Notes: a model not told the origin generated them from the letters alone. 64,000 bases of DNA from Salvator merianae (GCA_003586115.2 QVOM02000025.1:80315089-80379088), one strand, 5' to 3'. Numbered from the stretch's first letter, positions 46,313 through 57,688 are shown. Program-made: numbers and translations.

Positions 46313-47350
46313 GTCAGTAATGATCAACCTAACCCTACGTGACAAGGCTGTTGTGAGAATTAAAGGGGGCAAGTTAAGGGGAATGTCAAGGAGATAAATC
46401 TGTCACCTGTTTGAGTTTCTTCTCGTCCAGTGCTCAGAATTCAGTTCACGGGGTCAACCACACAAGAAAAACCAGAGGCTGGGCCATATTGAAGAGATCC
46501 ATCCCCTAGCAAGGCAAACGGGCCGAGAAAATCAATGATTCTCCTCTGCTCCATTTACCTACCACGTTTAGCTTGTGCTTCCGTCTAGCCTCTGTTTCTG
46601 CTCTCTGCACAGCATTCCACGGCCCCAGCATCACAGGAAGGGGAAAGTGACAAGCTGATAAGAAAATGAAGATCTCATTTTGTTTGAATATTACATTAAC
46701 CCCTAAGCGCTGCCACTTCATTCGTCGGCTCGCCCCATTCGCGCCATCAGCTCTTCATCTTTCCGGTATTCTCCCCCCACCCACCTGACCTGGTTGGTCT
46801 GATTATGAATGATCAATGTGCCCATTTGCAGCAGAAACCTCTTTCCCCATCTCGAGACCTTCGGCCTTAAGCTGCTCATGCAGATAATAACGGCACTTCG
46901 AGTCGCTTGCCCATAACTCCAAGCTTCATTAAACAGAGGGGTTGTCACCAAAAGTCCCTTTAACTGCCGTTTGCTCCTCCACTGGGGGAAATTGACAGTC
47001 CTGACGAAAGGGAACAGAGATGTAAATATAGTAAAATCGCAGTCTGGATATTCTTCCGAATGCCTGCGTTTTGCTCGGGCGTGCATGCTAGAATCTGTTC
47101 ATTTAGCAAAGGCTGAAGAGATTGTGTGAGGCAGGGAAGGTTTTAATGTTATCTGATGCACAAGCTGGCATTTAAAACACGCCTGCGGTTACTCTCCAAC
47201 TTCAAAGACAGCAGCCTTTTCATGGGATTGATTAGGTATTCAACAGGGAATGCCACTAACTCTTCCACTCCCAGCCACTGATGAAGCAGGATTAATTGTC
47301 AGGCCGACACATTGGCTTGAAGTTGTTATCGCTTTGTTCCCGAGAATCAC
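46313..47350. other. Unique noncoding DNA, candidate conserved element
   Basis: 46315-46390 (CCTAACCCTACGTGACAAGG, CTGTTGTGAGAATTAAAGGG) is a fragment of a common reptilian repeat. 46480-47340 is repeat-free and contains TGATGAAGCAGGATTAATTG and CATGGGATTGATTAGG, typical of conserved noncoding elements. Confidence 0.4.
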
Positions 47351-47439
47351 GTTCTGTTTTTAACTGCTGTAACCCGCCCTGAGACCTTCAGGTATAGGGC
47401 GGGGTGAAAATGCAAGTAAATAAATAAATAAATAAATAA
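47351..47439 (+). mobile_element. L2-like LINE 3' end, severely 5'-truncated
   Basis: AACCCGCCCTGAGACCTTCA then GGTATAGGGCGGGGTGAAAA and (AAAT)n. AATCAC occurs directly before (47345-47350) and after the tail (47440-47445), a short target duplication. The same end is on the copy at 51141-51606. Confidence 0.8.
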
Positions 47440-47445
47440 AATCAC

Positions 47446-48435
47446 CCCAGCTATGAGGTTGCCTGCACGTTTCCCAGCAGAAGAGCCTCAGGAAGCATTA
47501 GTTTTTCCCTCTGAATAATGGAGAACTTTGAGAGTTTATCTATCACTTTATGGGCAAATTAGCAACTCGTTGCATTGCCACCCCAGCTGGCTGACATGAA
47601 GGAAAACAGTTTTTGGATTCTAATAAGAACATGCTATCAAAGAATCAGAAGCAGCAAATATTATGCATACACGAGCGTGTGCGCATGTGCACCAACACAC
47701 ACTATGTTTAATAGACAGGCATTACACTGTGGAGCCCAGAGAACATTTCACAGAATTTATAGATGGCTTCCCATGCAAATGCCCATTAGGACAAACCTGT
47801 TGGTTTGGGAGCGGTTAAAACTATAATCTACCATGGTGTTCTCACCAACTAGTGGGGTTGCCCAAAGCTCCAAATGTTCCCAACCACAAGAGCCTCTAAA
47901 CTGTCCTATCCCTCCTTCAGCTACATCAAACCAGAAATCTTACCTGTCTGGCCTTCCAAAATGGATACAGCGAGGGTGTCATTTTCCACAGCAAATTGGG
48001 GCATCTTCCTCATTTGCCCAGAATGAAGGCACCTCCAACAGGAAATGGAGCCAAGGCCAAAGATTTTTAAAAAATAGAAACACTATGTAAGAATATTCCT
48101 TACAACACAAAAGATGCGTAGCAATAATAATAAAGAACAAAAAAGGACAGTCCTCTCTGACTACCTGTGCTCATGATATGCTCCAGCCCCAGCCTGTGAG
48201 CCTCAGACTAGGTTTGGGGGCTCTTACGTTTGCACTCTCAGTTCAGAGAGTAGAAGGGCTCACAAGCAACCCCCAGACGGAACTACTGAGCTACTGCCAA
48301 GCTTTGTTGTGACAGAGGAAGAGCCCCTGGTTTTTCCACAGAGTTCAGAGAAACAATATTACAACAGCAATGTGAGCAGGGGTGTATGTGCTTACTTTGG
48401 ATGTTCTACTTCAATATGATCATTTCACATTTGCT
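47446..48435. other. Noncoding, nothing recognised
   Basis: Includes the stretch 47575-48090 with two modest open segments lacking any recognisable family. No element ends are seen. Confidence 0.35.
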
Positions 48436-48633
48436 CAGCGGCGGCTTTAAGCCTTGGTGTTCGCGACCCACACGAAGTGCGCCATGGCCATTCACGGGTT
48501 CTCCGGGCTTCCATACTGCCTCACAGCACGTCGCTAGGTGACCTGCTGAGGCAGTACGGAGGCCCCACGAACGGCCATGGCGCGCTTCATGCAGGATGTG
48601 AACACCAAAGCTTAAAGCCACCGGCCGCCACTG
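48436..48633. mobile_element. Group H1 palindromic hAT MITE, perfect duplication
   Basis: Ends CAGCGGCGG and CCGCCACTG, 198 bp. CATTTGCT flanks both sides exactly (48428-48435, 48634-48641). Asymmetric core CACAGCACGTCGCTAGGTGA. Confidence 0.92.
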
Positions 48634-49314
48634 CATTTGCTTATGCTGTCCCACTTGCCATTTTGATGCCCATTGGAAGAGTTCTTTTTAAAGTTGTTTA
48701 TAGTCATTTGTAAACAAAAAGTTGTTTATAGTCATTTCACTTTGGTAAAAATTAGCTAACTCCTAGCTCAAGATCATTTACAAACAATTTAAAAAGTGCT
48801 GGTCTCAATACATAGTCTCTGGGGACCACACTTATTACATCCTTCTATTTTAAAAAAATGACCACATGGCAGTTGCATCTTACATGTCGGCTTCTGCGCT
48901 CAGGAACTGGGCATGAACAGCAGTTTATAATTCAGTACAATAGTGGTTTGGCCACTTTGAACTTGGACTGAATCACCCCAGGTTCAGTAATGGTTCCTTC
49001 CTGCCTTCCTTCCCTCCCACCCACCCTCCCTCCTTCCTTTCTCTCTCTCTCTCTCACACACACATACACATATGCACAGGGAATTGGACTCAATAACCAC
49101 CAAAGCCCCATCCAATTCTGTAACTGTGCTAATATGGAGTTGAAGCTTATTTAAGTATAACCTAAAGGTTTGGCTTTCTTTTATTGCTGAAGCAAGAGGT
49201 TATTAATATTTCATTCTGATTATATTTGTCCACACTTGCAGTGTGGTATATCTAGAGCCCTGCATGCCAAGGAAAATGGAGATGAGCAATCAACCACAAA
49301 GGTTACAGAGTTCA
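48634..49314. other. Noncoding with a pyrimidine/CA simple repeat
   Basis: A 26-bp near-repeat (AAGTTGTTTATAGTCATTT) at 48691 and 48719. (TTCC)n, (CT)n and (CA)n run through 48989-49070. Confidence 0.5.
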
Positions 49315-49560
49315 GGACCCTTCCTGCACCCACTGTTAGTGTGGGATAGGAAGGAGTCCAGGGGCCTCCCTTCCACATTCTAGTGTACGATATGTTCAGA
49401 GGAAACTCTGCATCAAACGTGCAAGTGAATAGGTATGTTTCAAACAGGTGCCAAAAGCCACATAAAGTTGGCTCCTGATATATCCCTACAATGCTGAGGG
49501 TAGTGGAGCTACAAGAAGGCCTTCACTTTGTTATTTGTGCAGTCCTGAACAGGGCTTTTC
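49315..49560. mobile_element. P3-like element, degraded
   Basis: Left terminus GGACCCTTCCTGCACCC at 49315; a degraded right end (AGTCCTGAACAGGGC) near 49555. Interior words are P3-like (GGCCTCCCTTCCACATTCTA). No duplication seen. Confidence 0.4.
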
Positions 49561-49626
49561 CAAGTAGATAGGTTGCATTTTGGTGAGAGAGGGACAGAAA
49601 GCACCGTAAGAGTATGTCCTTCTACT

Positions 49627-49957
49627 CACTGGCGTAGCAAGGGGGGTGCGCGGGGGGCGGTGCGCACCGGGCGGCGCCTTGTTGGGGGCGGCGCCCGCCT
49701 TTGAGCTGGGCCCTCCCGCCCGCCCTGCGTCCGGTTGGCCTTTAGGCGGCTTACCGGCACGTCCGCCGCTCGCTCGCCCCGCCCGCCGCTCGCTCGCTCG
49801 CTCACCGTGCCGGCTGGCGTGCGCGCACGCAGCCATCATTACGGCGGCAGCGGGAGTAGGCGTCCTGCAGGGCGGGGCGTCCTGCAGGGCGGGGCGTCCT
49901 GCTCAGCTGTCGCCGTTCGGTCCGCCCCGGGTGGCGGAACATATAGCTACGCCGCTG
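49627..49957. mobile_element. Group H3 GC-rich hAT MITE, perfect duplication
   Basis: Ends CACTGGCGTAGC and GCTACGCCGCTG, 331 bp, flanked exactly by CTTCTACT (49619-49626, 49958-49965). Interior very CpG-rich, with (CTCG)n at 49787-49803 and a 17-bp tandem unit (CGTCCTGCAGGGCGGGG) at 49860-49905. Opposite orientation to the copy at 1080-1434. Confidence 0.93.
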
Positions 49958-49965
49958 CTTCTACT

Positions 49966-50748
49966 TTGCCACTAAAACACTGTTGATAGCGCTTACGGTG
50001 GGGGGTGTTCTCAATTGGGGCAGGAATGTTGCAACCCCCTTTGAGGACTCTCACGCTGCCATTTTGGCTTCATGAAGATGCTGACTCTGCATGTGTGTGC
50101 ATGTAATTGTTGCAAGCTGTCCTGTGATCTTAGGCATTAGGGTGGGATGTAAATGGAAATAAATAAAAAGGGACTTGAAAAGAGAAATAAATTAAAATGG
50201 GGCTTTATGGTGCCATGACAAAAAATCAGTCCAGAGATGCCTGCTTGCGTAGCATTGCCATTTTGGGCATCCAAAATGATCTCACACAACTCTAGCCTGA
50301 TTCTCTGCCTACAGCTTGATTTTATATCATAGGCAGCTTCCTATGAATAGCTCCAAAGGGGAGCAGCAAGAATGAAACCCAAAATCCACCTGAGCTCTTA
50401 GAAGCCAAAGAGAGCTATAACTCCCCCCGGGGACTGGAAAAGATTCAGAGCCGCGACTCTGTAGCTTGAAACCTTGCAAGTTGCCTCTAAGGGATGATCT
50501 AGCACCTCAATTTGCTTTCAGGGAGCAGGGGGAAGTTAAGTATTGACACTACAAGAACTATAAGGTCTACATTAAACAGGATGAGAAAGTGCCCTAACAA
50601 GCCATGGACGAAATGAGATGCCTTCATCTGGAAAACCTTATTCGATGGCAAGGATGCACATAAATTCCAAAGGCTGTGATCTGATCATTCCCACGCAAGC
50701 ATGTAAATGACTGCCCACCTTATAGGAATGGTTCATGCAGGTGAGTAA
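49966..50748. other. Noncoding with a LINE 3' end fragment
   Basis: 50118-50172 (TCTTAGGCATTAGGGTGGGA then TGTAAATGGAAATAAATAAA) resembles an L2-type terminal segment. The rest is unassigned. Confidence 0.4.
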
Positions 50749-51140
50749 GGCCCTTTCTGCACTGGAACAAGCAATCCATCCCATGCTGGGATGGGCTGCT
50801 GCGGGAGCGGAACATGGCCATCTGCATTCCTCCCCAGGCCCATTGACTGCCTACAAAGAGCCATCAGAGACACCACCAAGACTGTGAAGCCCAGGAATGA
50901 ATGATCCCAGCCTTTGCAGTTTCCAGTCATTCTTCAAGGTGGGCCCACTTCCAGCAGTGCTTCCTAGAGCACCATCAAAATGGGTCCCCCATGGTATACC
51001 AGACCATGGGGGTGTGCCATTCTCATGCCTCCATGGTCCAGTTGTCAGTACCATGGCTGTAGCCATGATGCTTCTGTATCTCTCCATCTCAGCCTCAGCC
51101 ATGCATGCTAGCATTTCTCACGAGTCCTGCTTTCCCTCTG
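50749..51140. mobile_element. Group P3-type element, right end not found
   Basis: Left terminus GGCCCTTTCTGCACTGGAAC after TAA. GGAATGAATGATCCCAGCC, GGGCCCACTTCCAGCAGTGC and AAAATGGGTCCCCCATGG match P3 and the 2898 element. It abuts an L2-like LINE at about 51141. Confidence 0.6.
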
Positions 51141-51606
51141 TGAGGCGGTTAGGCTGCTGACCAGGCCAGCTGGCCGAATGTACATCACGCCGGTCTTAAA
51201 AGAGCTGCACTGGCTGCCAATTCGCTAACGAGCCCAATTCAAGGTGTTACCCTTAAACTATAAGGCCCTAAATGGCTTGGGCCCCAAATACCTAAAGCCA
51301 GGTCTTCTTCCATATTGACCTGCCCGTGCCTTAAGATCTGCCTTAAGACCTTCTGGTTGTACCATCGCCGTCAGTAGCAAAAGGGGTGGACACCTGGGAT
51401 AGGGCCTTCTCAGTGATGGCTCCCAGACTATGGAATAGTCTCCCCCCTGCAGTGCGTCATGCGCCTTCATTTTATATGTTTAGGAAAGCAGTGAAGACGC
51501 ACGTTTTAGTATGTTCGTTTTATATTGGTTTTTAATGTAACCTGCCCTGAGACCTTCGGGTATGGGGCGGGATAAAAATGCAAATAATAAATAAATAAAT
51601 AATAAA
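51141..51606 (+). mobile_element. L2-like LINE C-terminus and 3' UTR
   Basis: Broken frames read ELHWLPI then FKVLPLNYKALNGLGPKYL, LRSALR, GLLSDGSQTMEXS-type (normally AFSVAAPRLWNSLP) and FRKAVKTHVL-like segments. The 3' UTR CCTGCCCTGAGACCTTCGGG, TATGGGGCGGGATAAAAATG ends in (AAAT)n at 51606. Stops and shifts make it inactive. The block ELHWLPIR.....FKVL..NYKALNGL is diagnostic of the L2/Rex-type C-terminus. Confidence 0.85.
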
Positions 51607-52018
51607 CTTGCTAGGCTGTTAAGGTGCCTGGGAAACTGAAAGCTGTTTTGAGAACAACACCTGGGATGATAGGAAACAACTCAGCTCATGGGAACGGGGA
51701 AAATCAAGCGGGAATGGAAGTTTAATGTAGCATAGAAGAAATGCTGTCTCTTGGCTTGTATAATTTCTGAATAGGGTCGAGGGTGGTGATTCTGACACCA
51801 ATATACCAGCCCTGGGCCAGTTATAGACCTCATTGTTGAGGTCTACAGAAATATTGGGTTGGGCTAGGGCACCATTTTGGTTGCCGTAGCCCAGTCCACA
51901 CTTCATTTGATGTGGACAAAGCGTGATTGGGAGGCTCTGCCATAGTCCACACTAGCATGCTGATGGCAGGTCCTTGCTTCAGGATATATCCCAGAACAAA
52001 GCTTCTCCCAGAAAGGCA
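51607..52018. mobile_element. P3/P1 mosaic remnant
   Basis: 51825-51850 holds a P3-type hairpin (TAGACCTCA against TGAGGTCTA). 51935-52018 is a right half of P1 (CACACTAGCATGCTGATGGC, AGGTCCTTGCTTCAGGATAT, ending CCCAGAAAGGCACC). No complete end pair. Confidence 0.5.
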
Positions 52019-53431
52019 CCACAGCTAAAATTCTCATATTTCTTCACATCACAAGTTTTTGGAAAAGATATATTCCCTTGTTTGCCAGCAAACAAGTATA
52101 AGGAAATGAAATGTTTAGAACACATGGGAAAACAGTGCTTAGATTTTAATTTATTGCTTTTTTTAAAGCAAAATATAGGGTTTCCATGTAAAAAAAGAGA
52201 AGACAGCTCTTATAACTTTAATGGCTGAGCAAAAGAAGGTATTTTTGCAGCTTTAGCTTGCAATGCAGGTAATTCATGTTGAAATATCTTCTTCTATACA
52301 TCAATCAAGAGTGGGGACAACCGGCCGCTTCCCCATTCAGCAACCCTAGCAAGGGAACACCCTTGCAAATAAAGAAGGGGTTTCTCTGCAAGGATTCATT
52401 TCCAGAAGTAATCACACTGGATATTTAAAGGGACAAATTACAACACGGTGACATGAATTCAGTTTTGTGATTTAGGAAAAGACATCATTGTCCATGTTGA
52501 CCCCAAAGGCCAATGAACCTTTCATGGAAGAGAGAAAAGAAAAAAAAATAACCTATGGAAAAGAGGAGCAATAAATATAAACTGATTGAGCTCTGGGAAG
52601 GAGGGTGAAATGGCCATGTGGGATAGGGTGGGAGAGCAGACTAGAACTCCGACACCTGCTGGACCTAATGGACTCTGAAATGTTGTTTTAGAATTAATCA
52701 AGTCATTTAAAATCATGGCTGTGGTCCCTCCATTCACGACTCTCATGCATAGATGTGCTGATCCCGATACTAAACCACATCGGGTGACTTCAGCAGTATA
52801 TCACTGTAATTGCTGTTTTAGGGCTGCAAATTGGAGCTAAAATAACCAGATGCAAAAGAGACGGCCATCTCAGCCTCTTAAGATGGATCTTGAAAGTTCA
52901 AGGAGAGTTCAAGCATTGAAGAGGCAATAGAAAAGGGTCAAGTGTAAGGAGATTGTTCACGTTCAGGAGGAATTAACTTTACAAATATATTGTTTCAGGA
53001 GGTGGTAATTGTCCCGTCTTCTAGCTATTCATACCTCATTGAATCTTCGCATTTCTTTCCAGGCATTAGAGTGAGTCTCCCTCGTTGAAATAAATTTGAT
53101 TTTGACAAAATATTCTGGTTTGAAGCTCAGAGCTAATTTTCCTGATGCTTTAAGTAATCCTCTTCAAAGTCAAAAGACTCTGGTCTCGGCTTTGAGACTG
53201 TTGGTGAAACAAGCATGAGTTCTTTAGACTGCCCATTTGAAAGCCTACATTGTAATTTGTACATGGCAGGAAAAGCATCACGAAAAAGGAAATCACTATG
53301 TTTGCAGGAGAGGGGAAAACCACCACTTGCAATACACAGGGCTGGTATTTCGTAATTCACATTTCAAGTGAGAGCGCAAACCGTATCAGTTTGCCCCAAA
53401 GTAAAATTGTTCAGCACTCAGTTGTAAAGAA
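52019..53431. other. Unique noncoding DNA, candidate conserved element at 52880-53390
   Basis: No repeats. 52880-53390 has evenly distributed short motifs (GGAATTAACTTTACAAATAT, AGAGCTAATTTTCCTGATGC), typical of conserved noncoding DNA. Open segments on the minus strand in 53133-53360 are not family-like. Confidence 0.4.
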
Positions 53432-53876
53432 GGGCCTGTTTGACCTTTGTCACTAGTGATGATCCGGACAATCACTAGCAAAGCGTGTCCGCACTTTGTG
53501 GAGGCCCCAGAGTTCAGGAGCAACTGCAGCCACTCCCGAACACTACTGGCTGTGGACGTCTAAATCTCTGGCCACCACTTGAGCGGGAGCAGCTGGACTG
53601 CTCCCAGTCAGCAGCATTCGCACCTGCTTTCGGGTATGAACACTGCAGGTCATAGCGCAGCATCGTGCGCTGCATCCCTGGTCGCAATGGCAGGGGCTGG
53701 ACATTTCCACAGCTGCTATCATGGCAGGTGGGCTGGCATCCGCACTATGAGTACTGGAAGCTCAGTTGCAGTCCGTTCCAGCCCTTGCAATGCAGGTGGC
53801 CACTGCACCCTTGGGTCCGTTCCAGCATAGAATGGTATAATTATACCATTCTACACTGGCAAATGCAAACAGGCTC
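53432..53876. mobile_element. Group P2 element with perfect subterminal palindrome
   Basis: Left terminus GGGCCTGTTTGACCTTTGTC, right terminus AAATGCAAACAGGCTC. A 26-bp perfect palindrome (arms TAGAATGGTATAA) lies at 53828-53853. AGGCCCCAGAGTTCAGGAGC and GCAGCATTCGCACCTGCTTT are P2 blocks. Flanks GAA and AAA agree at 2 of 3. Confidence 0.75.
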
Positions 53877-54089
53877 AAAGTTTTCGTTATCTATGAAGTA
53901 TGAGACCTGTTTGTGAACCTGAACTGTTCTGAATTTAGAAATGTGAACAGTGGCACCCAGCATGGGTGAACACAGCCAGAAGCTCCTCCCCCTGCCAGTT
54001 TGTGAACTTGAGCCAGCTTTCAGCAGGGAAGGAGATTCCGGCTGCACTCATCCTCACTAGCCCTCACTGAATGTGAGGGAGGTCAGATT

Positions 54090-54292
54090 CAGCGACGGCC
54101 CATGACTTTAAGGGCAGGTGTTCACACCCACGCCCTGCATGCCATGGCTGTTCGCAGGGCCTCCAGGCCTCCATACTGACACAGCAAGTTGCTTAGTGAC
54201 CTGCTGCATCAGTATGGAGGCCTGGAGGCCCTATGAATAGCCATGGTGCACGGGGTGCAGGGTCCGAACACCCGCCTTTAAAGTCACCACTG
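54090..54292. mobile_element. Group H1 palindromic hAT MITE
   Basis: Ends CAGCGACGGC and GTCACCACTG with GGGCAGGTGTTCAC arms and a CAAGTTGCTTAGTGACCTGC core. Flanking octamers GTCAGATT and CTCCACCT do not match, so one end may be altered. Confidence 0.75.
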
Positions 54293-54482
54293 CTCCACCT
54301 GTGCTGCAGTCAAAGCCAGTAACTGTAAAGGCACCTGCTTTTGCTACCTGTATTCTTCTTTCTATTCTGCCTGCTGTACTTTCTAGCAAGGCATCAGGTT
54401 CTTTTGGATTCATAGGCAATGAACACACACAGATTTGGATAATTAAAGCTTTATTCTCAGACAATATAAAGCAAAAGACAGA

Positions 54483-54662
54483 GGCCCTTTCTGCACTTGG
54501 CCTTATACCAGATTATATCCTGGAATAGGGACCTGCCATCTGCATGCTAGTAGGAACCATGGCAGGCCCCACGCAGGGCCTGCTGTAAACTCTACTAGCG
54601 TGCAGATAACAGGTCCCTGTTCTGGGATATGATCCAGAATAAAGCCAAGTGCAGAAAGGGCC
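54483..54662. mobile_element. Group P1 palindromic MITE, AGA duplication
   Basis: GGCCCTTTCTGCACTTGGCC at the left, GCCAAGTGCAGAAAGGGCC at the right. AGA flanks both sides (54480-54482, 54663-54665). The arms carry TTATACCAGATTATATCC and inverse. Confidence 0.87.
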
Positions 54663-54810
54663 AGATTATCCAAGGGTATAGCATACGAGTCCAAACTAAG
54701 AAAGAATCAAGAAAGTAAATTATGCAACCTGACACCAAAAGGAACCTCAAAAGAATGATGGCAGGTGCACCCTCTCTGGCCACCTCCTGGACAGATGTGT
54801 TTCAAGACCG

Positions 54811-54925
54811 TTGCATCCAGATGTTGCTTGCTTATTCCACTACATTTGGATATTCTGGAATATCCAGGCTTTATTACAGAATATCCAAATATAGTGCAAT
54901 AAGCAAATGACGTCTGGATGCAGTC
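54811..54925. mobile_element. Palindromic MITE, relative of 22739-22897
   Basis: TTGCATCCAGATGTTGC at the left, GACGTCTGGATGCAGTC at the right, with CATTTGGATATTCTGGAATA and inverse. No matching flanks. Confidence 0.65.
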
Positions 54926-55419
54926 TGCGACTCAGGAGTCCGGAAACCTTGCTTAAATAGATCCTAGAGATAATCAACCACACCTGTGTACTTGAGAAGA
55001 TGTGACATTATTTATCTTACTCTGGCCAAGGACCAGAGCAGCCTGTCAAGAGTAAGAGGGAAGGTTTGGATGACCTTAGATAAAATAGTGTCATCTTGTC
55101 CACTTCAGACATGCCAGCTAAGGACAGGGAGGAATTGCCCCATCTTGAACAGGTGTTCAATATCAAGGTACAGAGGGGTAAATTTGCCAGCGACACAGGG
55201 TGAAGCAATATTCATTTTCAAAAAGCATAATCAGAAATGCATAGAGGATTCTAAGTCTATGCACACATACTGAATACATATATTCCATGAATCTTGGAAG
55301 AGGAGGCACACCACTAACAGATTCTGTTCACCAATCCTCCGCTGACCCATCACCATGATACATGTCACTCTGTTCCATCTACATCATGAGACAGAACTTG
55401 AAGGTCATCCACTGCCTTG
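54926..55419. other. Noncoding, nothing recognised
   Basis: No element ends or coding similarity seen. Confidence 0.35.
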
Positions 55420-55850
55420 GGGCGTTTTCGCACTTTCCACCTTGGAGTGTTCGAATCCGAACATTCCAAGGTGAAACAGTCCCCATGGTGCGGTGGCCAT
55501 CTGCACTGCACTGGAACAGCCTGGAAACTGGCTTCCAGCATTCGCAGTGTGAATGATGCCCGCCCGCCTTGACAGCAACCATGGAAACACCTGGCTGCTG
55601 CCATGGCAACCAGGGATGTAGCACGCAAGTGCACAGCCACACAATGGCCTGCAGCACTCGCACCAGGAAGTAGATATGAATGCTGCATACTGGGAACAGT
55701 CCAGCTTCTCCCAGTACAGCTGTGGATACAATTTTGTTCTCCACAGCTGGTAGTGGTTGGGAGCATCTACATATGCTCCCGATCACTCGGACCTCCGAAA
55801 AGTGTGGATGCGCTTTGTACGCTCACTAGCACTAAAGTGCAAACAGGCCC
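55420..55850. mobile_element. Group P2 nonautonomous element
   Basis: Left terminus GGGCGTTTTCGCACTTTCC with a subterminal hairpin at 55436-55474 (CCACCTTGGAGTGTTCG and inverse); right terminus TAAAGTGCAAACAGGCCC. Internal GGCTTCCAGCATTCGCAGTG. Flanks TTG and CTG agree at 2 of 3. Confidence 0.75.
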
Positions 55851-56066
55851 CTGGAATCCAAAGCACTGAAGGATTGCTAGAGACTGAACAAGCACATTCC
55901 TCTTAGGTGGAAGAGAACTGCATACCACAAGCTGAAATCTCTGAACAATTAGAATCCAAGGGTGCAGTCCTGTGACTTTGGTTTCCCATTTGTTTTTGTT
56001 GCCCTAACCTCTCCATTAATTTTACAGACTATTGACAACCAAAGGGAGGAAGAAATCTCCAGAAAA
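55851..56066. other. Noncoding, nothing recognised
   Basis: Short unique interval. Confidence 0.35.

Positions 56067-56121
<55 letters not shown>
56067..56121 (+). repeat. (TATC)n microsatellite
   Basis: Uninterrupted tetranucleotide array of about 13 units; likely polymorphic. Confidence 0.97.
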
Positions 56122-57023
56122 TCTCTTATTTGAAAGCTTGCCTGCCAAATTCTAGTTGCAGCTTTCATAAATATCATCCAAAGCATAAGCCTTACCCCTG
56201 CTCCGCCCCCACCCTACTTCCCCTCTTCCACTTTCATTCTCTCTTTCTTATTCAGGATATCAGGCAGATAAGAGTTATCAGGAAAGGTCATTCTCAATTT
56301 CTGTACAGAAATTATCTGTCTCCGGTACGTAATAAACATTTATCCATGCCTTTATTAGCTATATTGGATCTGACAGTCCTGTTAAAACATTTTCTTTCAT
56401 TTTGCTAGGTCATGACGGTTAATGCTGCTAAAAAAATCTCATCATTGCTTTGATCACTGTATTGTCTTCCCTGCATAACTGGGATTTTTGTAAAGGTAAG
56501 CAGAGGCTGGAATTACCTATTACAGTTACAGCCCGTTGAGTTCCTGGCGAGGTTCCCCTCCCCTTCATTCCATCACCACAATAAAAAAAGCAAAGGAGCA
56601 CAAGGCATAAATTCTACTTTTGGGGGTTATATTTAGTTGGGCAGCTGACATTTCATTGAGCAGTTGCATTAAGTCCATTCAGCATTGCCTCCGCTCCATC
56701 TTTTGCACATCCCTGAGTTTCAGAAATTACTGTAGGAAGTCATGCCAAAGAAAATGAACCCCATTAATGAGGATGTATCTCTAGCGATGACGTGTCAGCC
56801 AGACGCATGCTGGGAAAAGCAATGCAGATACCTGCTTTGTGTGATGTATGTAAAGATGCCTCGTCCTCAGTTATATCCAGAGCTATCAAAAGTATTAGAA
56901 AACTGTTCAACATGCAGCCTACAAAGCTGGAGGAGAAAATTGGGACCGTTGTGTTTCCCCTTCACAAATGGTCTATGCCAAGTACACACACACCAAATGA
57001 TAACCTTTTGTTAAACTGCAGTT
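56122..57023. other. Unique noncoding DNA, candidate conserved elements
   Basis: 56330-56500 and 56650-57020 are repeat-free and contain motif-dense AT-rich sequence (GGTACGTAATAAACATTTAT, GGTCATGACGGTTAATGCTG). An L1 copy is inserted at the right margin. Confidence 0.4.
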
Positions 57024-57040
57024 AATTGCTGAACATTTTA

Positions 57041-57671
57041 TTTTTTTTAATTTTTTATTAAATTAAAAATGGTATAATATTGTAGCAAAAAGAAATAAAA
57101 CATATAGTGCTCTCCCCTCCAAAAAAAAAGTTGAAAAAGAGACAAACCTTAAAAAAACAATAACTACCCACCACCACTCTACCGAACTACTCCTTGTGCA
57201 CACTGGTTGACAACTTTAGATTACTTCTTCCATCTTCTTTCTCCTTCATTTTAGCTGGACCAAAGAGTTAGTCTTATTATTTCTTCTCTTATTTCATCCG
57301 GTGCTTGGGTCTCGTTGAAAAATACAAGAAGTCTTTCCATTTTTCCTCTGTTTTAGAAAGCAATTTCATACTTTGACTTTTAAATCCTATTTCCCGCATT
57401 TTATCAAATCTATATTGTTCCATTAAATACCTATACCAGTTACCTAATGTCCATTTAATACTTTCCCTCCATCCCAATACAATTTTTGATTGTGCTGCAA
57501 GTATCATTTGAGCAAATAGATACTGTTTTTCCACACTTATTCTTCCTGATGTCATTTTAAAAAAAACTAGTTCAGGTGATAAATTCAAATTTAAATTTAA
57601 AATGTCATTAATATCATTCTGAATAACTATCCAAAACAATTTTATAATATCATATTCCCACCAAAGGTGGA
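57041..57671 (-). mobile_element. L1 LINE insertion, 5'-truncated, 17-bp target duplication
   Basis: Minus-strand L1 ORF2 C-terminus: an uninterrupted frame from about 57670 down to 57289 reads WWEYDIIKLFW, VIQNDINDILNLNLNLSPEL, WRESIKWTLGNWYRYLMEQY and FLYFSTRPKHRMK then stop. The 3' UTR runs to a T-rich end at 57041-57055 (an A-rich tail on the minus strand). AATTGCTGAACATTTTA is repeated exactly at 57024-57040 and 57672-57688, a typical L1 target-site duplication. The perfect duplication and open frame argue for a recent insertion. The first few residues of the open frame come from the duplicated flank. Confidence 0.92.
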
Positions 57672-57688
57672 AATTGCTGAACATTTTA

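Noticed and set aside
53133..53360. Minus-strand open frame as a coding exon
   Set aside because: No clear splice-site context, and the frame is short; the region looks like noncoding conserved DNA instead.
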